DNA of 64,000 nt from Micromonospora sp. WMMD812 (lineage in GTDB: Bacteria > Actinomycetota > Actinomycetes > Mycobacteriales > Micromonosporaceae), in the NCBI RefSeq assembly GCF_027497215.1, contig NZ_CP114904.1:4548001-4612000 (forward strand), read 5' to 3'. A program made the translations under genes and the position numbers. The notes below the pieces were generated by a model. That model made no database searches. It saw only the letters and a program-made list of their open reading frames with translations, and had not been told where the DNA came from. Numbering within the stretch: position 1 is the stretch's first letter; each line of letters begins with the position of its first letter. Positions 41,607 to 51,290 of this stretch are shown here, piece after piece.

Positions 41607-43096
41607 GGCCTGATCACCTCCGTGGGGGCACCGTGCAGCTGCTCCGGCGGGCCGCCCGACGGCCGGGTGGCCTTGCCACCGCCACCGCTGACCGGCCGCC
41701 GGGCGCCGTCGGAGACGCGAAGCAGCACCGCGATGAGCAGCCAGTTCGCCATCAGTGACGAGCCACCGGCGGAGAGGAACGGGGTGGTCTGACCGGTCAG
41801 CGGAATGAGCTTGCTGATCCCGCCGACGATGACGAAGACCTGGAGCCCGAGGGTGAAGGCGAGGCCGCCGGCGAGCAGCTTGCCGAACGAGTCCCGCACG
41901 GCCAGCGCGGCCCGCAGGCCCCGCTCCACGATCAGCAGGTAGACGACCAGCAGCGCGGAGAGCCCGAACAGGCCGATCTCCTCACCGACGCCGGCGAAGA
42001 TGAAGTCGTTCTGCACCTCGGGCAGGATGTCCGGCTGCCCGCCGCCCGGCCCCGCGCCGAAGAGCCCGCCGGTGCCCAGGGCGAGCAGCCCCTGAACGAG
42101 CTGGTAGCCCTTGTCGGTCGGGTCGGCGAACGGGTCCAGCCAGATCTGCGCGCGCAGGTAGAAGTTCGCGAACGGCCCACCGACCATCTCGCCGAGGAAG
42201 TAGGCGAGGTAGGCGCCGCCGAAGAACAGCACCAGACCGATGAGCAGCCAGCTGACCCGCTCGGTGGCGATGTAGAGCGTCACCACGAACATGCCGAAGT
42301 AGAGCAGCGACGTGCCCAGGTCCTTCTCGAAGATCAGGACGAGGAGGCTGATCAGCCAGACCACGACCACCGGGCCGAGGTCCCGGCCGCGGGGGAAGTC
42401 GATGCCGAGGAAGCGCCGGCTGGCCAGCGAGAGCACCTCGCGCTTGCGGACGAGGTAGTAGGCGAAGAAGACCAGCAGCGCCAGCTTGGCGAACTCACCC
42501 GGCTGGATGGAGAACGAGTCGCCGAACTTGATCCACAGCTTGGCGCCGTTGATCTCGGAATAGCGGCTCGGCAGCACCGCCGGGATCATCACCAGCACGA
42601 TGCCGCCGAGGCCCAGGGTGTACGCGTACCGGGAGATCGACCGGTGGTCGCGCATGATGGCGAGCAGGCCGGCGGCGAGGATCACCGAGACGAGCGTCCA
42701 GGCCAGCTGCCGCCCGCCGATGCCGGCGAAGATGGCCAGCTCCTCCCGGTCGACCGGCGGCGCCTCGCCCAGGTCGATCCGGCGCAGGAAGCCCACCCCG
42801 AGACCGTTCAGCAGCGCCACCGCCGGCAACAGTGCGGGGTCGGCGAACGGGGCGAGGAACCGGATGACCAGGTGCAGGCCGAGGAAGACCGCGCCCAGCG
42901 CGGCGGCGGGCAGCCAGAAGTCCGGGGTGACCGTGTCGAGCATGTTGGCCTCGACGGTCGCCCCGTACGCGGCCACCAGCACCATGGCCAGCAGCAGCAG
43001 CGACAGCTCCGCGTTGCGCCGGGACCGGGCCAGGCGTACGCCGGGCTGCTCGCCCGTGGTGGCGGGCGAGGCTGCCGGTGTGGCCGCTGCGGTCAC
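41603..43096 (-). CDS. rodA: SEDS-family glycosyltransferase (RodA/FtsW)
   Basis: 497 aa from GTG 43096, which has GAGGA 8 nt upstream; the open frame further upstream lies inside pstP. About ten to twelve membrane spans. SEDS motifs: GAKLWIKFGDSFSIQPGEFAKLALLVFFAYYL, FEKDLGTSLLYFG and NDFIFAGVGEEIG, then TTPFLSAGGSS. It polymerises lipid II at the membrane with PbpA. The operon position (pstP-rodA-pbpA-pknA-pknB) argues for the RodA role rather than FtsW. Confidence 0.93.
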   Translation of the reverse strand: MTAAATPAASPATTGEQPGVRLARSRRNAELSLLLLAMVLVAAYGATVEANMLDTVTPDFWLPAAALGAVFLGLHLVIRFLAPFADPALLPAVALLNGLGVGFLRRIDLGEAPPVDREELAIFAGIGGRQLAWTLVSVILAAGLLAIMRDHRSISRYAYTLGLGGIVLVMIPAVLPSRYSEINGAKLWIKFGDSFSIQPGEFAKLALLVFFAYYLVRKREVLSLASRRFLGIDFPRGRDLGPVVVVWLISLLVLIFEKDLGTSLLYFGMFVVTLYIATERVSWLLIGLVLFFGGAYLAYFLGEMVGGPFANFYLRAQIWLDPFADPTDKGYQLVQGLLALGTGGLFGAGPGGGQPDILPEVQNDFIFAGVGEEIGLFGLSALLVVYLLIVERGLRAALAVRDSFGKLLAGGLAFTLGLQVFVIVGGISKLIPLTGQTTPFLSAGGSSLMANWLLIAVLLRVSDGARRPVSGGGGKATRPSGGPPEQLHGAPTEVIRP

Positions 43097-43124
43097 GGAT
43101 GGATCCTCGGAGTCGGGCCGGCGC

Positions 43125-44579
43125 TCACTCGGGCGACCGGCAGGTGGCCGGGTCGAGCGCCGGCGGAGCCGAGTCGGACGGCGGGGCGTCGGGTGTGGGC
43201 GTCGGCTCGGCGCCCCCGGGGCTGTTGCTGGGGCTGGGGGCGCCGCTGGCGGCCGGCGGCGTGGCCGTCGCGGAGCCGCCCGGGGTGGGCGAGGTGGCGA
43301 CGGCACTCGGCGTCGGCGTCTCCGCGCCGGTCCCGGCGGTCGGGCTCGGCGGACAGATCGGCTTCAGATTGGGGTTGGTCGGGCTGTCGCTGGTCAGCTC
43401 GGCGAGCCGGCGCTCGGCGTCCGGCTCGCTCTTGGCCGGGATGCCCTGCTTGACCTGCTCCTGAGCGGCCAGCGTCAGGTCGTCCAGTTCGGCGGGGCTG
43501 GTGGAGTGCACGTCGGACAGGTCCATGCCGGCGATCTGGCCCTGTATCCCGCGGAACACGGCCACCTGACCGTCCTCCGTGGCGCCGACGTAGTACTGCC
43601 GCTGGGTGTAGCTCCACCCGGCGAAGAGCCCGCCACCGAGGATGACCAGCAGCGCCAGCGCCATCGCGGCGGCCCGTACCGGCCGGTGCCGGCGACGCTC
43701 GGGCTCGTCGTCGGCGCTGGCGGCCGGCTCCTCCGGCGCGGCGGGCCGGGGCGCGGAGAGCGCGGAGGCCCGTGCGGCGGGGGTGGAGTCGTCGGCGGAC
43801 GTGGCCATGCCGCGGTCGCGGGCGGCGGCACCGCCGACGATCGGCGTCGCCTCGACGATGTCCTGGTCGGTGGCGTCCGCGATGATCACGGTGATGTTGT
43901 CCGGGCCGCCGCCGCGCAGCGCGAGCTGCACCAGCCGCTCGACGCACTGCTGCGGGTCGACGTACTCCCGCAGGGTCTCCGCGATGGTGTCCGCGCTGAC
44001 CACGCCGGAGAGCCCGTCGCTGCAGATCAGGTAGCGGTCACCGGGGAGCACCTGGCGGACGGAGTATTCCGGGTCGATGTCCCGGCCGTCGAGCGCGCGG
44101 GTGAGCAGCGACCGCTGCGGATGGCTGCTCGCCTCCTCGGCGCTGATCCGGCCCTCGTCGACGAGCATCTGGACGTACGTGTCGTCCTTGGTGATCTGCG
44201 CGAACTCGCCGTTGCGCAGCAGGTACGCCCGGGAGTCGCCGATGTGCACCATGCCGAGCTTGCTGCCGGAGAAGAGCGTCGCGGTCAGCGTGGTGCCCAT
44301 CCCCTCCAGTTGGGGATTGGCGTCCACGGTGTCGCGGAGTTGTTGGTTGGCGGTGCCCACGGCGGAACGCAGAGCGTCCACGAGGGCGTCACCAGGGACG
44401 TCCTCGTCGAGTGGCGCCATGGCACCGATGACAATGTTACTGGCGACGTCACCGGCGGCCATGCCGCCCATGCCGTCGGCGACGGCGAGTAGCCGCGGCC
44501 CGGCGTAGACGGAATCTTGGTTGCCGTCTCGGATCAGACCGCGGTCGCTGTGGGCCGCGTAGCGCAGGGTCAGAGTCAT
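43125..44579 (-). CDS. pstP: PP2C-family Ser/Thr phosphatase PstP
   Basis: 484 aa. The catalytic domain (about 1-240) has RYAAHSDRGLIRDGNQDS, ADGMGGMAAGDVAS, MGTTLTATLF, HIGDSRAYLLR, CSDGLSGVV and GGPDNITVI, with the metal-binding aspartates. A membrane span lies at about 307-325, followed by a ~155-residue external tail rich in Ser/Thr/Pro. It reverses PknA/PknB phosphorylation. It overlaps fhaB by 4 bp. Confidence 0.95.
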   Translation of the reverse strand: MTLTLRYAAHSDRGLIRDGNQDSVYAGPRLLAVADGMGGMAAGDVASNIVIGAMAPLDEDVPGDALVDALRSAVGTANQQLRDTVDANPQLEGMGTTLTATLFSGSKLGMVHIGDSRAYLLRNGEFAQITKDDTYVQMLVDEGRISAEEASSHPQRSLLTRALDGRDIDPEYSVRQVLPGDRYLICSDGLSGVVSADTIAETLREYVDPQQCVERLVQLALRGGGPDNITVIIADATDQDIVEATPIVGGAAARDRGMATSADDSTPAARASALSAPRPAAPEEPAASADDEPERRRHRPVRAAAMALALLVILGGGLFAGWSYTQRQYYVGATEDGQVAVFRGIQGQIAGMDLSDVHSTSPAELDDLTLAAQEQVKQGIPAKSEPDAERRLAELTSDSPTNPNLKPICPPSPTAGTGAETPTPSAVATSPTPGGSATATPPAASGAPSPSNSPGGAEPTPTPDAPPSDSAPPALDPATCRSPE

Positions 44580-45061
44580 GGCCGTAATTCGAGGGAAGTG
44601 CGGCCGATCCGGATCGGCACGCCGAGGGGAACGGGGGTCGGTCCGGTGACCTTAGCGCGATCCAGGTACGTGCCGTTAGTCGAACCGAGGTCCTCGACGA
44701 ACCACTGCCCGTCGCGCGGCACGAGCCGGGCGTGTCGCGCGGAGGCGTAGTCGTCGGTGATGACGAGGGTGGAGTCCTCGGCCCGACCGATGGTGATCTG
44801 CGCTTCACCGAGCGTGATCCGGGTGCCGGCCAGCTGACCGGCGGTCACCACCAACTGGTGCGCCGCCCTGCCCCGCTTCACCTTCGCCGGCTTCGCCGGC
44901 TGCCCCGTCGAGGCGCCGACCGCCCGGGGCGCGGCCACCAGCCGGCCCGAACGCGCACCCGCGAAGAGGTCCCGACGGATGACGCCGACCACCGTGAACA
45001 CGAAGATCCACAGCAGGATCAGGAACCCGAACCGAGCGACGGTGATGACCAGTTCCGGCAA
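44576..45061 (-). CDS. fhaB: FHA-domain protein FhaB
   Basis: 161 aa. An N-terminal membrane span (about 8-28) and a C-terminal FHA domain (about 75-161) with ITIGRAEDSTLVI, SARHARLV and DLGSTNGTYLD, the phosphothreonine-binding loops. It links kinase signalling to division (the mycobacterial FipA/FhaB role). It follows fhaA by 6 bp. Confidence 0.93.
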   Translation of the reverse strand: MPELVITVARFGFLILLWIFVFTVVGVIRRDLFAGARSGRLVAAPRAVGASTGQPAKPAKVKRGRAAHQLVVTAGQLAGTRITLGEAQITIGRAEDSTLVITDDYASARHARLVPRDGQWFVEDLGSTNGTYLDRAKVTGPTPVPLGVPIRIGRTSLELRP

Positions 45062-45067
45062 GGCGGG

Positions 45068-45829
45068 TCAGCCGTCCACGCGGAAGGTCAGCGTCGTGGT
45101 GCCCAACTGGATCATGTCGCCCGGGTTGAGGGCGACGGCGGAGACCCGCTGGCCGTTGACCATCGTGCCGTTGGTCGAGCCGAGGTCGGTCAGCACGACC
45201 TGACCGCCGTCGAAGTCCAGCCGGGCGTGTCGCCGGGAGATCCCGACGTCGGGCAGGCGCAGGTTGGCCTGGTCGCCGCGGCCGATGACCGTCGAGCCCA
45301 TCTGCAGCGGGTAGGTGCGCCCGTCGCCGGAGACCAACCGCACGTTGCGCGTGCCGCCGTGGCCGGGCGGAGGGCCGTAGCCGCCGCCCTGGTCGTACGC
45401 GGGGTAGGCGGGCGGGCCGGCGTCGTAGCCGGGGCCCGGGGCCGGAGCCACCTCGCCACCGGTGTAGACCTCGGCGGTGACCCGGAACATGCCGGTGTCC
45501 AGCCCTTCACCGCGCTCGATCTCGACGATCACGTCGCCGTAGACCGTCCAGGCCTGCTCGCCGATGAACTCCGCCTGCGACTGGGCCAGCTCCTGGGCCA
45601 GCGCGGCGGCGTACGGCGCCAGGCGACTGTGGTCGTACGGCGAGAGATCGATCACGTAGCGGTTGGGCACCAACGTGCGCCCACCGGCCAGGATGGCCTT
45701 GTGCGCCTCGGCCTCCCGCTGCATGGCGTTGAGGATCTCCACGGGGTGGACCACCCCTTTGAAGACCTTGGCGAAGGCCCCTTCGACCAGGCCTTCCAGA
45801 CGCTTCTCGAAGCGTTGCAGCACGCTCAC
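45068..45829 (-). CDS. fhaA: FHA-domain protein FhaA (DUF3662 and FHA)
   Basis: 253 aa from GTG 45829, chosen because GAGGAGGAG lies directly upstream; an ATG at 45856 would add nine residues. The N-terminal DUF3662 domain (about 1-120, LQRFEKRLEGLVEGAFAKVF) is followed by a Gly/Pro/Tyr-rich linker (about 125-165) and a C-terminal FHA domain (STVIGRGDQANLRL, SRRHARLDF, DLGSTNGTMVNG). It binds phosphorylated wall-synthesis proteins. First gene of the fhaA-to-pknB operon. Confidence 0.93.
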   Translation of the reverse strand: MSVLQRFEKRLEGLVEGAFAKVFKGVVHPVEILNAMQREAEAHKAILAGGRTLVPNRYVIDLSPYDHSRLAPYAAALAQELAQSQAEFIGEQAWTVYGDVIVEIERGEGLDTGMFRVTAEVYTGGEVAPAPGPGYDAGPPAYPAYDQGGGYGPPPGHGGTRNVRLVSGDGRTYPLQMGSTVIGRGDQANLRLPDVGISRRHARLDFDGGQVVLTDLGSTNGTMVNGQRVSAVALNPGDMIQLGTTTLTFRVDG

Positions 45830-45959
45830 CGGCTCCTCCTCGGGTCCCGAGGACATGATGGTATCCGGCCGGCGCGCGCGCAGCTCACACGCCGCTCGGC
45901 CGCCTGCTCACGGCCCGTTCGGACGGGCCGCTCCTGTCGTGCTACTCTTTCGTCCGCCG

Positions 45960-45976
45960 CGAGCGGTAACCGCTCG
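45960..45976. promoter_or_regulatory. 17-nt palindrome upstream of the fhaA operon
   Basis: CGAGCGGTAACCGCTCG has perfect 8-bp arms around one base, about 130 nt upstream of fhaA in the gap it shares with tRNA-Leu. It could be an operator for the cell-division operon or part of a leader hairpin. Confidence 0.35.
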
Positions 45977-46063
45977 TAGCGATGACCGGGACAGCGTAAT
46001 ATGTTCCGGGCCCCGCCGGCGACGGCGAGGTCAGGGCGGATTACAGTAGTCAGGTCTTGCCAC

Positions 46064-46149
46064 GGGGAAGTGGCGGAATGGCAGACGCGCACGGTTCAGG
46101 TCCGTGTGCCCGAAAGGGCGTGGGGGTTCAACTCCCCCCTTCCCCACCA
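46064..46149 (+). tRNA. tRNA-Leu (anticodon CAG)
   Basis: Acceptor arms GGGGAAG/CTTCCCC, anticodon stem CACGG/CCGTG with loop TTCAGGT (anticodon CAG), a long variable arm GCCCGAAAGGGC, T-loop GGTTCAACTCC, discriminator A and encoded CCA (46147-46149). A leucine tRNA beside fhaA is conserved in actinobacteria. Confidence 0.95.
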
Positions 46150-46257
46150 GAAGTCGAGGGCTCCGCAGATTGCGGGGCCCTCGCGGCATATCGGGGCGTG
46201 CCGGGCGTCACGCTATGCTCCGATCGTTCTCTGCCTCCGAGAGACCGGGAGTGGCGT

Positions 46258-47331
46258 GTGAGTGTCGCATTGGTGACCGGGTCGGGCGGTCTGATCGGTT
46301 CCGAGGCGGCCCGGCACTTCGCCGGCCTGGGCCTCGACGTGGTCGGCATCGACAACGACATGCGGCAGGAGTTCTTCGGCGCGGAGGCGTCGACCGCCTG
46401 GAACGTCCGGCGGCTGACCGACGAGCTGGGCCCGGCCTACTCGCACCACAGCATCGACATCCGGGACCGCAGCGCGCTGGGGAAGCTGTTCCGGCGCTAC
46501 GGCGACGACGTGGCCGTGGTGATCCACACCGCCGCCCAGCCGTCGCACGACTGGGCGGTCCGCGACCCGTTCACCGACTTCGACGTCAACGCCGGCGGCA
46601 CGCTGAACGTCCTGCAGAACGTCCGCGAGCACTGCATCGAGGCGCCGGTCATCCACTGCTCCACCAACAAGGTCTACGGTGACCGGCCGAACAGCCTCCC
46701 CTTCGTGGAGCTGGAGACGCGCTGGGAGATCGAGCCGGGGCACCCGTACGAGCATGGCATCCGCGAGGACATGTCGATCGACTCCTCCCTGCACTCGATC
46801 TTCGGGGCCTCGAAGGTCGCCGCGGACGTGATGGTGCAGGAGTACGGCCGGTACTTCGGCATGCGGACCGCCTGCTTCCGGGGCGGCACGCTGACCGGCC
46901 CGGCCCACTCGGCCACCGAGCTGCACGGGTTCCTCGGCTACGTGATGCGGGCCAACATGGAGCGCCGGATGTACCGGATCTACGGCTACCAGGGCAAGCA
47001 GGTCCGGGACGCGATCCACAGCTCCGACGTGGTCTCCGCGTTCGAGGCGTTCTTCCGCAACCCGCGCTCGTCCGCGGTCTACAACCTGGGCGGGGGGCGG
47101 CACTCCAACACCTCCATGCGGGAGGCGTTCGCCGAGGCCGAACGGATCACCGGCCAGGAGATGATCTCGGAGTACGTCGAGGAGAACCGGGTCGGCGACC
47201 ACAAGTGGTGGATCGGCTCGAACGAGGCGTTCCAGGTCGACTACCCCGACTGGAAGCAGGTCTACGACGTGCCCATGATCATGCGGGAGATCCACGAGGC
47301 CAACGTCGACAAGTGGGTGCCGGGCGCATGA
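46258..47331 (+). CDS. NAD-dependent epimerase/dehydratase (extended SDR, CDP-paratose 2-epimerase-like)
   Basis: 357 aa, GTG start. The Rossmann motif [12 protein letters not shown] is at the N-terminus, [10 protein letters not shown] near residue 137, and [19 protein letters not shown] near 240. At the catalytic YxxxK position the sequence reads [11 protein letters not shown], so tyrosine is phenylalanine. The overall pattern resembles CDP-tyvelose/paratose epimerase-like proteins, but the product sugar is unknown. It is translationally coupled (4-bp overlap) to a glycosyltransferase, suggesting an envelope glycan. Confidence 0.85.
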   Translation: MSVALVTGSGGLIGSEAARHFAGLGLDVVGIDNDMRQEFFGAEASTAWNVRRLTDELGPAYSHHSIDIRDRSALGKLFRRYGDDVAVVIHTAAQPSHDWAVRDPFTDFDVNAGGTLNVLQNVREHCIEAPVIHCSTNKVYGDRPNSLPFVELETRWEIEPGHPYEHGIREDMSIDSSLHSIFGASKVAADVMVQEYGRYFGMRTACFRGGTLTGPAHSATELHGFLGYVMRANMERRMYRIYGYQGKQVRDAIHSSDVVSAFEAFFRNPRSSAVYNLGGGRHSNTSMREAFAEAERITGQEMISEYVEENRVGDHKWWIGSNEAFQVDYPDWKQVYDVPMIMREIHEANVDKWVPGA

Positions 47332-48131
47332 CCGAGCGGAAGCGGAACGTCCTCGGCGTCCTGGTCGACGCGACCGACTACGAGGGCGCGACCCAGCGGG
47401 TGGTGGAGGCCGCCCGGGAGCGTCGACCGCTGGCGCTGACCGCGCTGGCCGTGCACGGGGTGATGACCGGCGTGCTCGACCGGGCGCACAACGCCCGGCT
47501 GAACTCGTTCGACGTGGTCACCCCCGACGGGCAACCGGTGCGCTGGGCGCTCAACCTGCTGCACGGCGCCGGTCTCACCGACCGCGTCTACGGCCCGACG
47601 CTGACCCTGCACGTGCTCTCCCGGTTCGCCGACGAGGGCCTGCCGGTCTACCTCTACGGCTCGACCGAGGAGACCCTCGCGCGGCTGATCCCGGCGCTCG
47701 AGCTGATGTTCCCGGCCCTCAAGATCGCTGGCGTGGAGCCGTCCAAGTTCCGCGCCGCGCAGCCGGGCGAGGACGCCGAGATCGCCGACCGGATCCGCGC
47801 CAGCGGCGCCCGGCTCGTCCTGGTCGGGCTCGGTTGCCCCCGCCAGGAGGTCTTCGCGTACGCCATGCGGCCGCTGCTCGACATGCCGCTGATGGCCGTC
47901 GGAGCGGCGTTCGACTACCACGCCGGACTGCTGCGCCAGCCCCCGCCGTGGATGCAGCGGGCCGGCCTGGAGTGGCTCTGGCGGCTCGGCCAGGAGCCGA
48001 AGCGGCTCTGGCGGCGCTACGTGATCCTCAACCCGGTCTACCTGAGCCGCCTGGCCGCCCAGAAGCTCGGCCTGTGGAAGGCCACCCCGCCGGCGCCCGC
48101 CACCGAGCGTCCCACCGGCTTCGCGGTCTGA
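47328..48131 (+). CDS. WecB/TagA/CpsF family glycosyltransferase
   Basis: 267 aa. [52 protein letters not shown] and [22 protein letters not shown] are the GT26 landmarks. Members transfer ManNAc-type or other sugars onto lipid-linked acceptors in teichoic acid or exopolysaccharide synthesis; donor and acceptor are unknown here. It forms an operon with the epimerase and ends in a hairpin. Confidence 0.9.
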   Translation: MTERKRNVLGVLVDATDYEGATQRVVEAARERRPLALTALAVHGVMTGVLDRAHNARLNSFDVVTPDGQPVRWALNLLHGAGLTDRVYGPTLTLHVLSRFADEGLPVYLYGSTEETLARLIPALELMFPALKIAGVEPSKFRAAQPGEDAEIADRIRASGARLVLVGLGCPRQEVFAYAMRPLLDMPLMAVGAAFDYHAGLLRQPPPWMQRAGLEWLWRLGQEPKRLWRRYVILNPVYLSRLAAQKLGLWKATPPAPATERPTGFAV

Positions 48132-48195
48132 CCGCCCGACCCGTCGCGGTCTCCGGCGCGGGACTGCCCACCTCGTTCCCCGGGCCGGACGCGAC

Positions 48196-48228
48196 GGGGC
48201 CCCTCCCGCCCAGGTCGGAAGGGGCCCC
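48196..48228. terminator. Bidirectional terminator
   Basis: GGGGCCCCT and AGGGGCCCC form a 9-bp stem around a 15-nt loop between the convergent glycosyltransferase and subtilase genes. Confidence 0.65.
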
Positions 48229-48242
48229 GGTGGATCCCGGCC

Positions 48243-50111
48243 TCAGAGGGTCAGGGTCCAGGTGTTGATGTAGCCGGTGTCACCGGCGTAGACGTCCCGC
48301 ACCTGGAGCCGCCAGGTGCCGTTCGCCGCCTCGCCCGACAGGTTGACGGTGTACGTGGTGTTGACGTTGTCGGCGCCATCGAAGTAGCTGCTGTTCTTCA
48401 GCCGGTACGACGAGCCGTCCGAGGCCACCAGGTCGATCACCAGGTCACCGCGGTAGGTGTGCACGATGTTCACCGCGACCGTCGACGACGCCGAGGCGTT
48501 GCGGTTGCACCCGGCGATCGTGATCGTGCTGGCCACCGTGGCGCCGGTGTCCGGGATCGCGACGTCCGTGCCGTTGGTGCCGGAGCAGCCGCCGCCCGTG
48601 CCGGTCACCGTCAGCGTGTACGTGGCCGTACGGGCGCCCGCCGTGCCGGTGCCGGTGATCGTGACCGGGTAGGTGCCGGCCGGGGTGCTCGCCGAGGTGG
48701 CGATAGTGAGGGTGGACGAGCCGCCGGAGGTCACCGTGGCCGGGTTGAACGACGCGGTCGCGCCGGACGGCAGGCCGCTGGCGGAGAGGCTGACCGACTG
48801 GGCCGAGCCGGCGGTGGTGGCCGTGCCGACGGTGGTGGTCACCGAGCCGCCCGGCGCGGTGGAGCCGGAGGTCGGCGACACCGAGACCGAGAAGTCGTTG
48901 GCCGGCGGGGTGCCGTTCACGACGTAGAGCAGCCGGTTCGGGGTGCCGGTGCCCACGTTGGTCACGACGTTGGGCGTGGAGTTGTTGACCAGGCTGTCCC
49001 GCACCTGCTGGGGGCTCCACGACGGGTTCGCCGAGAGCACCAGCGCCGCGGCGCCCGCGACGTGCGGCGACGCCATCGAGGTGCCGCTGATCGTGTTCGT
49101 CGCGCTGCTGCCCGTGTACCAGGCCGAGGTGATGTTGACGCCCGGCGCCAGGATGTCGACGCAGGTACCGAAGTTGGAGAAGCTCGCCGCGGCGTCGTTG
49201 TTCTGGGTGGCGCCGACGGTGATCGCCGCCGGGACCCGGGCCGGTGAGTAGTTACAGGCGTTCTGCCGGTTGCCGAAGATATCGCCGTTGCCCGCCGCCA
49301 CCGCGTAGGTGATGCCGGAGTTGATCGAGTTGGTGACCGCCGTGTCGATCGAGCTGTTGGCGCCGCCGCCGAGGCTCATGTTCGCGACCGCCGGCTTGAC
49401 CGCGTTCGCGGTCACCCAGTCGATCCCGGCCACCACCTGGGCGTTGGTGCCGCTGCCCTGGCAGTTGAGCACCCGGACGCCGACGATCTGGACGCCCTTC
49501 GCCACGCCGTACGCCGACCCGCCGACCGTGCCCGCGACGTGCGTGCCGTGGCCGTTGCAGTCGTCGGCGGAGCCGCCGTCCACCGCGTCGAAGCCGGAGA
49601 CGGCCCGGCCGCCGAAGTCGTTGTGCCCGTAGAGGACACCGGTGTCGATGACGTAGGCGCGGACGTTGGACGCCGTGTTCGGGTAGGTGTACGAGCTGTT
49701 CAGCGGCAGGTTCCGCTGATCGATCCGGTCCAGACCCCAGGAGGGCGGATTGGTCTGGGTGCCGGCGATCGACACGGTGTGGTTCTGCTCGACGTACGCC
49801 ACGGCCGGGTCCGCGGCGATCCGCGCGGCGGCCTTGGCGCCGACCCGGACCTCGAAGCCGCGCAGCGCCGCCCCGTAGGTGCGGGCCACCGCGCCGCCGT
49901 GCCGTCCGACCAGCCGGCTCGCGTTGTCGCCGACGGTGCTGCGGCTGACGGCGCTGTCCTTGAAGACGACGATGTAGCTGTCGGCGACGGCCGTGTCGCC
50001 ACCCGCCGCGCGGATCGCGCCGGTCGGCTCGGCGGCCAGTGCGGGTGTGGCGGCGGCCAGCATGGTCAGGGTGGCCACCCCGACGAGTACGGACCTGTGG
50101 GCAAGACCCAT
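48243..50111 (-). CDS. Secreted subtilisin-like serine protease (S8) with C-terminal P domain
   Basis: 622 aa from the ATG at 50111, with AGGAGG about 8 nt upstream. A signal peptide covers residues 1-27. An I9 propeptide lies at about 45-113. The S8 catalytic domain (about 125-395) has D156 in YVIDTGV, H188 in NGHGTHVAG and S345 in SGTSMASPH. A Ser/Thr-rich Ig-like region (about 405-510) and a proprotein-convertase P domain (about 530-622) follow. This is an extracellular protease, probably self-processed. It is monocistronic. Confidence 0.93.
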   Translation of the reverse strand: MGLAHRSVLVGVATLTMLAAATPALAAEPTGAIRAAGGDTAVADSYIVVFKDSAVSRSTVGDNASRLVGRHGGAVARTYGAALRGFEVRVGAKAAARIAADPAVAYVEQNHTVSIAGTQTNPPSWGLDRIDQRNLPLNSSYTYPNTASNVRAYVIDTGVLYGHNDFGGRAVSGFDAVDGGSADDCNGHGTHVAGTVGGSAYGVAKGVQIVGVRVLNCQGSGTNAQVVAGIDWVTANAVKPAVANMSLGGGANSSIDTAVTNSINSGITYAVAAGNGDIFGNRQNACNYSPARVPAAITVGATQNNDAAASFSNFGTCVDILAPGVNITSAWYTGSSATNTISGTSMASPHVAGAAALVLSANPSWSPQQVRDSLVNNSTPNVVTNVGTGTPNRLLYVVNGTPPANDFSVSVSPTSGSTAPGGSVTTTVGTATTAGSAQSVSLSASGLPSGATASFNPATVTSGGSSTLTIATSASTPAGTYPVTITGTGTAGARTATYTLTVTGTGGGCSGTNGTDVAIPDTGATVASTITIAGCNRNASASSTVAVNIVHTYRGDLVIDLVASDGSSYRLKNSSYFDGADNVNTTYTVNLSGEAANGTWRLQVRDVYAGDTGYINTWTLTL

Positions 50112-50321
50112 GTCTCTACCTCCTACCGGCAGCCGCCCGACGCGGGTCCCGCTCAGATCGACGGCGGCCAATATAGCCGAGGGTAGATCAGAAGAACGAC
50201 GAAGTTAAACATGTCGAATCTTTCATAACGCGGGACGATGACCCCCTACGGGACGGCGTCCGGGGCGAACGGGGGCGCGCCCCGGATTCGCGGAGCCCGT
50301 GACCGGGCAAAACTGTCCAGC

Positions 50322-50921
50322 ATGGAGAGCCACCTCGCCGTCCTGCTGCCGATCGCCACCGTGTGGCTGGCCGCCGGCGCGGTCGCGGACCGCCTGCCCC
50401 GGCTGGACCGCGCCTGCGCGCTGCGTCGGCGCGCCGGGTGGCTGCTCACCCTGACCCTCGCCGGCCTGACGCTGACCTTGGGCGTACTGGGCGCCGGGTT
50501 GCTCAGCGCCGGGGACGCCCCGGCCGACCGGGCCGCCGCCGCGCTGGATCTCGCCGCGCTCCCCGCGCTCGTGGTGGCGGCCTGCACCGTACGCCGGGTA
50601 CGCCGGCTGTGGGCCGGTGCCCGCGCGTTCGCCACGGCGCCGGACACACCCGCGCCGCACGGTCTGCGGGCGGCCGCGGCACACCCGCTGATCGGGTTGC
50701 CGTTGCAGGTCACCGGCCTGCTCACCGTGCCGGCGCTGATCACGGCGAGCGGGAGCGGTCTGTTCGCCGCGCCGGGCGTCACCGGTCCGGCGATCACCGT
50801 CGGCGCGCTCGTCGTCCTGGCCGTCGGCGTCCGGCACGCGTTGCGGCACAACCGGCTCGCCGAGCGGGCCCGGCGGCCGGAACCGGCCTCAGCGCGAGCG
50901 GCCAGCCCCCTGCACGTATAG
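50322..50921 (+). CDS. Multi-pass membrane protein, hypothetical
   Basis: 199 aa with five or six hydrophobic segments, rich in Ala/Leu/Arg. The start MESHLAVLLPIATVWLAAGAVAD is an ATG 7 nt after AAAACT, possibly a weak leaderless promoter. No family is recognised. The 3' end overlaps the convergent hypothetical gene by 33 bp. Confidence 0.6.
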   Translation: MESHLAVLLPIATVWLAAGAVADRLPRLDRACALRRRAGWLLTLTLAGLTLTLGVLGAGLLSAGDAPADRAAAALDLAALPALVVAACTVRRVRRLWAGARAFATAPDTPAPHGLRAAAAHPLIGLPLQVTGLLTVPALITASGSGLFAAPGVTGPAITVGALVVLAVGVRHALRHNRLAERARRPEPASARAASPLHV

Positions 50922-51290
50922 CAGTTCCAGGATGGCGCGGGTCGCCTCGAACCACCGGTCCAGCCAGCCCGGGGGCGGCACGCTGCCCTTCGGCGGCAGC
51001 TCCATCAGCAGGCCGCGCAGCAGCGGGTGGTCGACCAGCGATTCGCCGGGCTCCGTCGACCAGCCGGTCGGCGGGAAGGACGGCTCGGTGAGCGGGTTCG
51101 GGTCCAGCGACGGAAGGGAGAGCGGCGGGCCGGACTGTTCGGGTGCCGGCGTCTCCCGCGCGTCAAGGTCGGAATCGCTCGAGACCACCTCGGTCAGGAC
51201 GGTGTCCCGGCGCGCCCCCCGGTACTTGCCACCGAACCGCTCCGGCTTCCCGGGACCGTTCGTGAGGTTGTCTGACCCGATCGTCGTCAT
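50889..51290 (-). CDS. Conserved hypothetical soluble protein
   Basis: 133 aa, ATG start. The Pro/Ser/acidic central region (about 40-85) looks disordered; the C-terminus (LVDHPLLRGLLMELPPKGS, WLDRWFEATRAILELLYVQ) is helical and likely the conserved part. It has no membrane segment. I do not recognise a family. Confidence 0.6.
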   Translation of the reverse strand: MTTIGSDNLTNGPGKPERFGGKYRGARRDTVLTEVVSSDSDLDARETPAPEQSGPPLSLPSLDPNPLTEPSFPPTGWSTEPGESLVDHPLLRGLLMELPPKGSVPPPGWLDRWFEATRAILELLYVQGAGRSR

